From Muribaculaceae bacterium (GTDB lineage Bacteria > Bacteroidota > Bacteroidia > Bacteroidales > Muribaculaceae): a stretch of DNA of 37,526 bases. The stretch's first letter is position 1. The number at the start of each line of letters is the position of its first letter. Positions 26,596 through 33,681 of this stretch are shown one piece after another. The DNA is taken from NCBI GenBank assembly GCA_017651515.1, contig JAGCCU010000041.1, forward strand, positions 1 to 37,526, read 5' to 3'. A program made the translations under genes and the position numbers. The notes beneath the pieces are model-generated. The model ran no database searches and was not told the origin of the DNA. It was given only the letters and a program-made list of their open reading frames with translations.

Positions 26596-28140
26596 TTACT
26601 TGCGAGATAGGGTGACTAGCGGCACAAGCATCTCCTCCATTGAGATGCCGCCATGCTGGAATGTGTCGTTATAGTATTGTACGTAGTAGTTATAGTTGTT
26701 GGGGTAAGCCATGAAGTCGCGGTTCAAAGCAAATATGTAGGTCGAAGACACATTTGGAGCAGGCAGACCGAAACGTTGCGGTTGCTTGATGTCATACACC
26801 TGTTTCGCGTTGTAGCTCAGATTCTTGCCAACCTTGTAGCGTAGGTTGGTGTTGGTGGCGCGGTCACCAATCACCTTAACGGCATTATCCACGCGCGTAG
26901 TGCCATGGTCGGTGGTGAGAATCACCTTGAAACCATACTCAGCCATCAACTTGAAGGCATCGAGTGCGTATGAGTTTTTGAACCACGACTCGGTGAGCGA
27001 GCGGTATGCCTCGTCGGTGTTTGCCAGTTCACGAATCATCTTGCTCTCAGTACGCGCATGCGACATCATGTCCACGAAATTGAACACAAGCACATTGAGG
27101 TCATAGCTTTTCAAATCGGCAAATTGCTGTACGAGTCGCTCACCAGTGGCAGCATCGTTCACCTTGTGATAGGAAAAACTATAGTTTCGGCGATATCGCT
27201 CAAGCAGCGTCTTGATGAGCGGTGCCTCATTGACGTTCTTGCCTTCCTCCTCGTCTTCATCGACCCACAGTTCAGGGAACATTCTCTCGATTTCGATAGG
27301 CATCAGACCGGAGAAAATGGCGTTGCGGGCATATTGCGTAGTAGTGGGAAGGATTGAAGTATAGAGTTCGTCTTTCTCGATATTGAAATAATCACTCAGC
27401 AGCGGACTGACGGTCTTCCACTGGTCGAGGCGGAAGTTGTCGATGAGCACAAAGCAAACCTTCTCTCCGTTGTCGAGCAGTGGTAGAACCTGTGTCTTGA
27501 AAATCTCGTTGCTGCGCAGTGGATGGTCTTCTGTGGTCACCCATCGTTCGTAGTTGCGGCGCACCATCTTGCAGAATGCTGCATTGGCCTCGCTTTTCTG
27601 CATCTTGAGCATGTCGGTCATGCCCGTATCGGTGCTCGACAGAGTGAGCTCCCATCTCACCAGCGTGTTGTAGAGCTGGTACCAGTCATCAATGGTACGA
27701 GCCTGCCCTATCTGGTCGCTGATAGACATGAATTCCTGACGGTAATCGCCTTCCACCTTGTCTTGTACCAACGCATCGCTGTGCAGATTCTTCTTTATCG
27801 ACAACAGAATCTGCATGGGATTTACAGGCTTAATCAGGTAATCGGCTATCTTGCTGCCTATGGCCTGGTTCATGATATTTTCCTCTTCGCTCTTGGTAAT
27901 CATGATAACAGGCACGTTAGGTTGCAATATCTTTATTTGCTGCAGAGCTTCGAGGCCGCTGATACCCGGCATGTTCTCGTCAAGGATCACCAGGTCGAAA
28001 TTCTGCTGCTGCATGACATCGAGCGCATCGCGGCCGTTGGTCACGGTCACCACTTCGTAACCCTTACCGTGAAGGAACATTATATGAGGCTTCAACAGGT
28101 CAATTTCATCATCGGCCCAAAGTATGAGTTTCTTGTTCAT
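26596..28140 (-). CDS. porX: PorX: response regulator with PglZ-type phosphatase effector (T9SS control)
   Basis: 514 aa, the full PorX length. The receiver domain (about 1-125) has the acidic pair (ADDE), phospho-acceptor Asp54 in LVILDENMPG, Thr82 in MITKS and Lys104 in YLIKP. A helical linker leads to a PglZ/alkaline-phosphatase-superfamily domain (about 200-514) with CFVLIDNFRLDQW, VLVFNFVDMMSHAR and KVILTTDHGTTRVDN, whose Asp/His residues fit metal binding. In Porphyromonas gingivalis, PorX works with PorY and SigP to control T9SS genes and can hydrolyse signalling oligonucleotides. The window also encodes a clear T9SS cargo (6568-16341). Upstream, minus-strand CATCTTTG at 28186-28193 is a near-consensus -7 box. 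Confidence 0.93.
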   Translation of the reverse strand: MNKKLILWADDEIDLLKPHIMFLHGKGYEVVTVTNGRDALDVMQQQNFDLVILDENMPGISGLEALQQIKILQPNVPVIMITKSEEENIMNQAIGSKIADYLIKPVNPMQILLSIKKNLHSDALVQDKVEGDYRQEFMSISDQIGQARTIDDWYQLYNTLVRWELTLSSTDTGMTDMLKMQKSEANAAFCKMVRRNYERWVTTEDHPLRSNEIFKTQVLPLLDNGEKVCFVLIDNFRLDQWKTVSPLLSDYFNIEKDELYTSILPTTTQYARNAIFSGLMPIEIERMFPELWVDEDEEEGKNVNEAPLIKTLLERYRRNYSFSYHKVNDAATGERLVQQFADLKSYDLNVLVFNFVDMMSHARTESKMIRELANTDEAYRSLTESWFKNSYALDAFKLMAEYGFKVILTTDHGTTRVDNAVKVIGDRATNTNLRYKVGKNLSYNAKQVYDIKQPQRFGLPAPNVSSTYIFALNRDFMAYPNNYNYYVQYYNDTFQHGGISMEEMLVPLVTLSRK

Positions 28141-28283
28141 ATTGTCAAATCGGCATTAGGTGTCCACCTTTTTATTTTTATAACGCAAAGATGGGCAAAA
28201 TATTTTTGTTTTGATTTGAATGTTAATGGATTTAACAATTAGAGCGAAAAAATCAGCAAAAAATGAAAAATAGGCTGAAAATC

Positions 28284-28315
28284 GTTGAATATTAGCCAGA
28301 ATGTTTATAACTTTG
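28284..28315 (+). promoter_or_regulatory. Bacteroidota-type promoter of yceD-rpmF
   Basis: GTTG (28284-28287) and TAACTTTG (28308-28315) are separated by 20 bases, the expected -33/-7 spacing. Transcription would begin about 20-25 bases before the GTG start at 28346. Confidence 0.65.
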
Positions 28316-28345
28316 CGCCGATTTTAACGCAAAAGTCAGCAAAAA

Positions 28346-28888
28346 GTGGCTTCATTCAAGTGGAATTTAAAGGCATTACCTTTTGGTAATCAGTCGGTTA
28401 TATATCACTTGGACGGCAGTTTTTTTCGGGAAAATGAGCCGACCCGTATCTTTGCAGCCAACGTTGATGTGGATTTTTCCATATCGCGCAAATCGGAGCA
28501 GGATTATGAGTTGGCAATGGATTGTCACGGTACACTGAACATTGAGTGTGACCGATGCCTCGAAGAAATGGTCCATGTCGTGGACGTCCGCTATGAACTG
28601 AGCGTTAGACAAGAGGGCAGTGACTATGACGACAGCAACGAGCATGTGCTCGTAGTGCCGTCGTCATGGCGCGAACTCGATGTGGAGCCTCTGGTGCGTG
28701 ACACAGTGCTTCTGACCATACCCATCATGCATCACCATGACGACGGTGAGTGCAACAGCGAGATGATGGATGCACTGGGACGCCATTCGGTTACGCATGC
28801 AAGTGAGAATGAAGAAGACAATAATGATGGCGAAGCAGCTATCGACCCTCGATGGGAAGCGCTGCAAAAGCTGAAGAAAAATAATTAA
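28346..28888 (+). CDS. yceD: DUF177 (YceD) family protein
   Basis: 180 aa with a GTG start (GTG GCT TCA TTC); no in-frame ATG lies near. The DUF177 core has DCHGTLNIECDRCLEEM, the cysteine pair of the family, then RYELSVRQ and a DVEPLVRDTVLLTIPIMHHH segment; the C-terminal tail is acidic. YceD is regularly encoded directly before rpmF, as here (19 bases). In other bacteria it has been linked to 23S rRNA/ribosome maturation. This is the start of the classic yceD-rpmF-(plsX)-fabH cluster. Confidence 0.9.
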   Translation: MASFKWNLKALPFGNQSVIYHLDGSFFRENEPTRIFAANVDVDFSISRKSEQDYELAMDCHGTLNIECDRCLEEMVHVVDVRYELSVRQEGSDYDDSNEHVLVVPSSWRELDVEPLVRDTVLLTIPIMHHHDDGECNSEMMDALGRHSVTHASENEEDNNDGEAAIDPRWEALQKLKKNN

Positions 28889-28907
28889 CATAATATATTA
28901 TAAAGAA

Positions 28908-29093
28908 ATGGCACATCCTAAACGTAGACAATCAAAGACTCGTACAGCCAAGCGTCGTACTCATGACAAGGCTGTTGCCCCCACCATTGCTCAATGCTCC
29001 AACTGTGGTGCATGGCATGTTTATCACACTGTTTGCCCTGAGTGCGGTTATTACCGTGGCAAGAATGTGATGGGTGAGGAAGCTGCTGTATAA
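28908..29093 (+). CDS. rpmF: 50S ribosomal protein L32
   Basis: 61 aa, typical. It starts MAHPKRRQSKTRTAKRRTHD with the basic N-terminus of L32 and has the zinc-ribbon cysteine pairs CSNC and CPEC. It is a component of the large subunit near the peptidyl-transferase side. Followed by a 159-base structured gap before fabH. Confidence 0.96.
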   Translation: MAHPKRRQSKTRTAKRRTHDKAVAPTIAQCSNCGAWHVYHTVCPECGYYRGKNVMGEEAAV

Positions 29094-29108
29094 TGGATGA
29101 CCCGACTG

Positions 29109-29147
29109 GGATGTATATTAGCGTGCGACACGTGAAAATATACCTCC
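29109..29147 (+). ncRNA. Stem-loop in the rpmF 3' region
   Basis: Arms 29109-29119 and 29137-29147 pair at 10 of 11 positions; inside, cgtg and cacg (29122-29125, 29129-29132) can pair as well. The tip is short and there is no T tract, so it is not a terminator by itself. It could protect the rpmF mRNA or regulate fabH. Confidence 0.5.
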
Positions 29148-29180
29148 ATGGACATTCATCACAATATAGCAACAAGTAGT

Positions 29181-29232
29181 ATATCCTAAATCAAGCTGCC
29201 TTAATGACAACTTGTTTAGGATATGTATTTTT
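29181..29232 (+). terminator. Terminator or attenuator between rpmF and fabH
   Basis: A 10-bp arm atatcctaaa (29181-29190) pairs exactly with tttaggatat (29215-29224); inside it caag pairs with cttg. The hairpin is followed by gtattttt. It lies 21 bases before the fabH ATG, so it either ends yceD-rpmF transcripts or attenuates read-through into fabH. Confidence 0.7.
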
Positions 29233-29252
29233 AGAAATCATCGTAGAAAAAT

Positions 29253-30236
29253 ATGCTTAATGCAAAGATTACGGGCTTGGCTTCGTACGTGCCCGAATAT
29301 GTACTTGATAACGAAGAACTGTCGCAGATGGTAGATACCAGCGACGAGTGGATAACAACTCGCGTAGGAATCAAAGAGCGTCGAATTCTCAAGAAAAACG
29401 TAGGCTCAAGCTATCTGGGCATCAAGGCTGTAACACGCTTGCTTGAAGAAACAGGGACCAACCCCGATGATGTTGACCTCCTCATTTGCCCGACCAGTAA
29501 TCCTGATTATCGATTCCCTTCTACGGCTTCGGTAATCGCTCATGCTTGCGGACTGGAGAAGAAGTGCTACGCCTTCGACATCCAGGCAGCTTGTGCGGGA
29601 TTCCTCGTGGGGTTATATAATGCCAGCGCATATGTGAAAGCTGGCCTTTACAAGAAAGTCATCGTTGTGACTGCCGAAAAGATGTCAAGCATGACCAACT
29701 ATGAGGATCGTACTACGTGTCCGCTCTTTGGTGATGGAGCAGGTGCAATGCTCATTGAGCCTACAGAGGACAACGTTGGAATCATCGACGGTGTTTTCCA
29801 CATTAACGGTGAAGGCCTCCCCTTCCTGCATTACAAAGCAGGCGGTTCGGCACACCCTGCAAGCCAGGCCACTGTTGCCGCACGAGAACACTTCCTGTAT
29901 CAGGAAGGACGAGCCGTTTATAAACATGCGGTAATCGACATGCTCACCTCATCACAGGACGTAATGAAGCGCAACGGCCTTTCGATCAAGGACATCGACT
30001 GGTTCATTCCACATCAAGCCAACTTGCGTATTATCGAGGCCGTAGGTGATCGTCTTGGTATCGCCGAGGAAAAAGTAATGGTGAACATCCAGAACCGTGG
30101 CAACACAAGTGCTGCTACTATACCCATCTGCATGGACGAGAACCGACACCTGATCAAGAAAGGGGACAAGCTCATACTCACCGCATTTGGAGCAGGATTC
30201 ACCTGGGGTGCCCTTTACATCATCTGGGATATTTAG
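29253..30236 (+). CDS. fabH: 3-oxoacyl-ACP synthase III (KAS III)
   Basis: 327 aa. It condenses an acyl-CoA starter with malonyl-ACP, the first step of fatty acid elongation. The catalytic triad is visible: Cys114 in DIQAACAGF, His254 in FIPHQANLR and Asn284 in NRGNTSAAT. Other family signatures are TRVGIKERR, DGAGAMLIEP and the C-terminal GAGFTWGALYIIWD. plsX, normally between rpmF and fabH, is absent here. Ends at a strong terminator (30260-30297). Confidence 0.95.
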   Translation: MLNAKITGLASYVPEYVLDNEELSQMVDTSDEWITTRVGIKERRILKKNVGSSYLGIKAVTRLLEETGTNPDDVDLLICPTSNPDYRFPSTASVIAHACGLEKKCYAFDIQAACAGFLVGLYNASAYVKAGLYKKVIVVTAEKMSSMTNYEDRTTCPLFGDGAGAMLIEPTEDNVGIIDGVFHINGEGLPFLHYKAGGSAHPASQATVAAREHFLYQEGRAVYKHAVIDMLTSSQDVMKRNGLSIKDIDWFIPHQANLRIIEAVGDRLGIAEEKVMVNIQNRGNTSAATIPICMDENRHLIKKGDKLILTAFGAGFTWGALYIIWDI

Positions 30237-30259
30237 TATGACAAACCCCAAGAATCAAG

Positions 30260-30297
30260 AACTGGCATTGCAACTGATGCAATGCCAGTTCATTTTT
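30260..30297 (+). terminator. Intrinsic terminator of fabH
   Basis: A perfect 13-bp stem (aactggcattgca / tgcaatgccagtt) with a five-base loop is followed by cattttta. It starts 24 bases past the fabH stop. Confidence 0.85.
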
Positions 30298-30333
30298 AGT
30301 ATTGAAAAAGTGTCTTTATGAATCACTAGCATT

Positions 30334-30365
30334 TTTGCACAAATGAAGTAAATGCGCTAACTTTG
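30334..30365 (+). promoter_or_regulatory. Promoter of the outer-membrane protein gene
   Basis: TTTG (30334-30337) and TAACTTTG (30358-30365) with a 20-base spacer: both Bacteroidota elements at the expected distance, 56 bases before the ATG. Confidence 0.7.
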
Positions 30366-30420
30366 CAAACTGATAGTCAAATAAATGACCAAAATCTTTA
30401 GAAGATAATTCTTTATTAAG

Positions 30421-31194
30421 ATGAGAAAAATATTACTATTTATTATTGCCGTGGCAATGACTTTGACTGCGGCGGCTGATGACGGACAACGGCGCTCCAC
30501 CATTCACTTGAAGAGCGGTGAGGTGGTGACTGGTGTAATAACATCGCGCAACGACATGCAGGTCAACATCAATGTTGACAATGTGGATTATTCCTACTCG
30601 ATGGATGACGTGGCATATATCTCGCACGAGGCAAAAAAGAAAAACTACGACAAGGCTCGTTTCCGCGGATTTATCGACCTGGGCTATGCCTGGGGATTTG
30701 GTGAACCTCGCAACAACTACTGGCTTGTAGAGACATCTTTTGGCTACATGCTCACACAGCAATTCTATCTGGGTGGCGGCATTGCACTTCACAATTTCAA
30801 TCCAGACGTGGATTCCTATCCGATGCGCCTTGACAAGGCCACGCCAGAGCATAACGACCCTGACTGGCGCAGTCCTTTCATACCACTATATGTTGAAGGA
30901 CGTTATAACTTGCGCAGTGAGAGCCAACACACCCCCTGGGCAAGCCTTAAACTGGGTGCCAACGTGATCAATCACACCGGTTTTTTCGCTTCACCCAGCG
31001 TAGGATGGCACTTTGCCACAAATCAGTATTTCACGATCAACGTTGGCGTGGGATATGCCCTGCATACTGCGCATTACCGACTGCACTGCCTGGGTGATAC
31101 TCCCGGAGCGGTGAGCGACGGTGTAGGTGGAGCTTACCTGAACAAGGGGGCTTCGTTCCACAACGTTTTCGTAAAAATCGGTGCAGAATTCTAA
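30421..31194 (+). CDS. Predicted small outer-membrane beta-barrel protein
   Basis: 257 aa; no named family recognised. A signal peptide (MRKILLFIIAVAMTLTAAA) is followed by a short β-rich segment (about 26-70: TIHLKSGEVVTGVITS...VNINVDNVDYSYSMDDVAYISH), which resembles the small SH3-like modules at the start of some Bacteroidota envelope proteins. The rest looks like alternating aromatic β-strands (FRGFIDLGYAWGFG, VETSFGYMLTQQFYLGGGIAL, YFTINVGVGYALH), ending FVKIGAEF with a terminal Phe as in outer-membrane barrels. It is monocistronic, with its own promoter. Function unknown. Confidence 0.7.
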   Translation: MRKILLFIIAVAMTLTAAADDGQRRSTIHLKSGEVVTGVITSRNDMQVNINVDNVDYSYSMDDVAYISHEAKKKNYDKARFRGFIDLGYAWGFGEPRNNYWLVETSFGYMLTQQFYLGGGIALHNFNPDVDSYPMRLDKATPEHNDPDWRSPFIPLYVEGRYNLRSESQHTPWASLKLGANVINHTGFFASPSVGWHFATNQYFTINVGVGYALHTAHYRLHCLGDTPGAVSDGVGGAYLNKGASFHNVFVKIGAEF

Positions 31195-31253
31195 TTTGCA
31201 ATAAGAAAACATAACGTCATCATGATATTTTTCTAGAAAAAAAGTCTTGATGA

Positions 31254-31283
31254 TTGTCAATTCAATAATTATTTGTACCTTTG
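31254..31283 (+). promoter_or_regulatory. Promoter of the CAU tRNA gene
   Basis: TTG (31254-31256) and TACCTTTG (31276-31283) are spaced by 19 bases. A small hairpin (tttcgg / ccgaaa, 31291-31313) fills the leader directly before the tRNA. Confidence 0.6.
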
Positions 31284-31315
31284 CAGTCGCTTTCGGTCAT
31301 TCTTAGGCCGAAAAG

Positions 31316-31392
31316 GGTCCCATAGCTCAGTTTGTTATAGCACCTGACTCATAATAAGGGAGTCCTTGGTTCAAGCCCAAGTGGGACCACCA
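31316..31392 (+). tRNA. tRNA with CAU anticodon (Met or lysidine-type Ile), atypical
   Basis: 77 bases including an encoded CCA. Acceptor stem ggtccca/tgggacc and T arm cttgg-ttcaagc-ccaag are perfect. The anticodon loop is ctcataa. Three positions are odd: the D loop has T instead of the near-invariant G18 (agtttgtta), the D stem gctc/tagc has a C-T mismatch at 13-22, and the anticodon stem cctga/taagg has a G-A mismatch at 30-40. Met or Ile2 identity cannot be decided by eye. The gene has a promoter upstream and a hairpin downstream, so it is probably transcribed. Confidence 0.8.
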
Positions 31393-31400
31393 CTAAATTG

Positions 31401-31434
31401 ACCACCAACTTATTGATTGACAATAGTTGGTGGT
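31401..31434 (+). terminator. Terminator after the CAU tRNA
   Basis: A 10-bp perfect stem (accaccaact / agttggtggt), extendable inward by attg/caat after one bulged base, then ttgtatt. The T tract is modest. Confidence 0.65.
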
Positions 31435-31463
31435 TTGTATTACGGTAATGAAGCATTAACGAT

Positions 31464-32300
31464 ATGGATGAAACTACAATAAAACGTACAGTACTTGACT
31501 ATGACGATATCAGGCAGATGGTGCCTTTTTTCGACGGCAAGCCACGTCTGGTAAATTTCCTTTCACGCTTGTTGGCAGTGGATAAAGTCAACTGGATCCA
31601 TGACCATAACTGCGACACGCCGGGTGTTCCCTTTGTGCAGGGATTACTAAAAGACCTGAACATCACCATAAAAGTGCGTGGGCAGGAAATCCTTGAACAA
31701 TTGCCCAAGGACAGTGCGTTTATCACCGTTTCCAACCACCCTTTCGGTGCGCTCGACGGCATTATGCTCATAAAGTTGATAGGTGAATATCGTCCCGACT
31801 TCAAGGTTATGGTGAACATGATTCTGAATTACATCAGTGCCATGCGTCCCAATTTCATCGCAGTTGATGCTTTGGCAAGTAACGATCCAGCCAAGCGTGC
31901 CGTATCAATGCGAGGCATCAGCGAGGCTATGCGCCATGTTAAGGAACAGCACCCACTGGGATTTTTCCCTGCAGGTGCCGTATCAAAGTTCACGCGCAAC
32001 CTCACTATCGAAGACCGCGAATGGCAGCCATCGGTAACGCGCATCATTCAAAAGCTGAAAGTGCCCGTAGTGCCCATCTATTTCCATGGACACAACAGCC
32101 TCTGGTTCACATTCTTGGGAATGATTGACTGGCGACTGCGCACATTGCGTCTGCCTGCCGAGGTGTTCCGACGCAAGAATGACACCTTCCGCATTAGTGT
32201 AGGCGAACCCATCACCCCCGAACAACAAGCTGCATTTGCTACGCCCGAGGAGCTTGGGGCTTTCCTCAAACAGCAAACCTACGCAATGCGCAAATGGTAA
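31464..32300 (+). CDS. Lysophospholipid/glycerol acyltransferase family protein
   Basis: 278 aa. The PlsC-like motifs appear in the form of the hemolysin/ornithine-lipid acyltransferase subfamily: SNHPFGALDG (His92, Asp98, five residues between them rather than four as in classical NHxSxxD), VNMILNYISAMRPNFIAVDA, FFPAGAVSKF (equivalent to FPEGTRS) and VPVVPIYFHGHNS. It probably moves an acyl group onto a lyso-lipid or amino-acid lipid at the inner membrane; the acceptor is uncertain. The TTG-spaced DNA upstream holds only the tRNA terminator, so the promoter is unclear. Shares a bidirectional terminator with the convergent phosphatase operon. Confidence 0.8.
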   Translation: MDETTIKRTVLDYDDIRQMVPFFDGKPRLVNFLSRLLAVDKVNWIHDHNCDTPGVPFVQGLLKDLNITIKVRGQEILEQLPKDSAFITVSNHPFGALDGIMLIKLIGEYRPDFKVMVNMILNYISAMRPNFIAVDALASNDPAKRAVSMRGISEAMRHVKEQHPLGFFPAGAVSKFTRNLTIEDREWQPSVTRIIQKLKVPVVPIYFHGHNSLWFTFLGMIDWRLRTLRLPAEVFRRKNDTFRISVGEPITPEQQAAFATPEELGAFLKQQTYAMRKW

Positions 32301-32323
32301 GAGTTACATAGTTATTGATACAA

Positions 32324-32351
32324 AAGAACCGAGCCCAAAGGCTCGGTTCTT
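32324..32351. terminator. Bidirectional terminator between convergent genes
   Basis: A perfect 12-bp stem (aagaaccgagcc / ggctcggttctt) with a four-base loop, between the acyltransferase stop (32300) and the phosphatase stop (32374). The arms end in A-rich/T-rich flanks, serving both strands. Confidence 0.85.
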
Positions 32352-32373
32352 GCTTCTTGAGTCTAAAATCCCG

Positions 32374-33681
32374 TCAGTAGCTCCAGTCGGTAGGCTGGTC
32401 AAGCTTTGCCTGATAGTAGGCTTTCAGTTCATCCCATCGAGCGTATGGACCATCAGTGGTAATAGGCAGAGTTGCCTCATGCTCGTTCAGCAATACTTTC
32501 ACAAGGATGTCTCCGCTGCCGCTCACAGGGCGATAGAACACCATCTGAATGTTGCAAGCTTTCGGAAATATGTTGTAGTCTTGCCAATATAGATGCAGGT
32601 TGTCGAGGTCGGTGGTGGAATAGTTCACATTGTCCAACTCCATAAGGCATGCCAATGGCAACAAACAAGTTTCATGTCCGAAACGAAGACTTGCGCCAGT
32701 ATTGTTGGAGTCGATTGCTTCATCGGCCTTAGCAATCATGTCACGCAGCAATGCACGCTCGATGAAGGGCATACGGTTGCCGTTGAGCGGGCAGTTTGCC
32801 CAGTTCACATACCAATAAATATTTTTCAGTCGCCAGAGGTGGAATATCTCATCATTGGTGAACAAATAAAACAGGTTCATATAGTCGAACTGGTAATGTC
32901 CCTGGAGGCTGCCGGCAATGTCAAACACATCGCGCATGAGTTGCTGACCGTTAATTTCGTTGGCTGCAAAAAGGCTGTCGCTGATTATCGACTTCAAAAA
33001 CCGTTCAGGCTGCACTTCGGCAGCATAGATACTGTCGGTGATCAGCTTCATGTCATCGCGAATATGATTGGCAAGCGTATCTTCACCGTAACCCCAACCC
33101 ATGTAGTACATATCGTGGTAGCTGGCATCGGTAGTTATGTTCATGCGAGGGTTGCGCGTACGAAGTATCATAGTCTCATTTTGCATCGACAGTATGCAAC
33201 GAATCACAACCGTCGAGCGGGCATCAATATTTGCCCCATCGGCAAAGATTGTGGGGAAATTATCCACCATACGGACGGCTATGGCCTGATGCTGATCGGC
33301 ACCTACGTCGCTCAAGTCTCCGGCGCGCTGCCAGGATGCATCTTTCACTTGACGCAATGCACGCAACAGACGCTGGCCTTGCAATGTGAGCACTCCGGCG
33401 CTGTCGGCACGCGCAAGTTGTTTCACAGGATTTTCATAAGTCTTGCTGCTTGTAAGCCAACGACTGCCATGACGTCCATAGTGTGACATATAGAACGCCT
33501 CATAGCCTGCAGGTGCGGCACTTAGCTCAGGCACGGGTATATCAACAGGAATGGGATATGCGTAGTGATTACTGCCACTACGGTTGTAGTTGCTTGTCAC
33601 TTCCTCCTGGGGAGTAGCGGCATTCACGGCCATAAACACCGATAGAATGCCGAATATGGCTAATAAACTGAGCTTTTTCAT
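32374..33681 (-). CDS. Secreted histidine-type acid phosphatase (tandem copy 2)
   Basis: 435 aa with signal peptide MKKLSLLAIFGILSVFMAVNAA. Branch-2 histidine phosphatase signatures: the catalytic motif SHYGRHGSRW near residue 66, a DVGADQHQAIAVRMVDNFP segment, STVVIRCILSMQNE, and the proton-donor region LRFGHETCLLPLACLM with HE. These match the family that includes phytase-like and multiple-inositol-polyphosphate phosphatases. It is expected to hydrolyse phosphomonoesters in the periplasm or outside; the substrate (phytate, sugar phosphate, other) cannot be read. Its ATG overlaps the stop of copy 1 by four bases (ATGA). Confidence 0.85.
   Translation of the reverse strand: MKKLSLLAIFGILSVFMAVNAATPQEEVTSNYNRSGSNHYAYPIPVDIPVPELSAAPAGYEAFYMSHYGRHGSRWLTSSKTYENPVKQLARADSAGVLTLQGQRLLRALRQVKDASWQRAGDLSDVGADQHQAIAVRMVDNFPTIFADGANIDARSTVVIRCILSMQNETMILRTRNPRMNITTDASYHDMYYMGWGYGEDTLANHIRDDMKLITDSIYAAEVQPERFLKSIISDSLFAANEINGQQLMRDVFDIAGSLQGHYQFDYMNLFYLFTNDEIFHLWRLKNIYWYVNWANCPLNGNRMPFIERALLRDMIAKADEAIDSNNTGASLRFGHETCLLPLACLMELDNVNYSTTDLDNLHLYWQDYNIFPKACNIQMVFYRPVSGSGDILVKVLLNEHEATLPITTDGPYARWDELKAYYQAKLDQPTDWSY

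Noticed and set aside
31316-31392. tRNA gene as an integration site for a mobile element
   Set aside because: No integrase gene, no repeated tRNA 3' end and no AT-rich island are found beside it within the window.
32593-33486. 297-codon plus-strand reading frame
   Set aside because: It lies wholly antisense to the histidine phosphatase gene, whose motifs and signal peptide are clear; the other frame has no domain.
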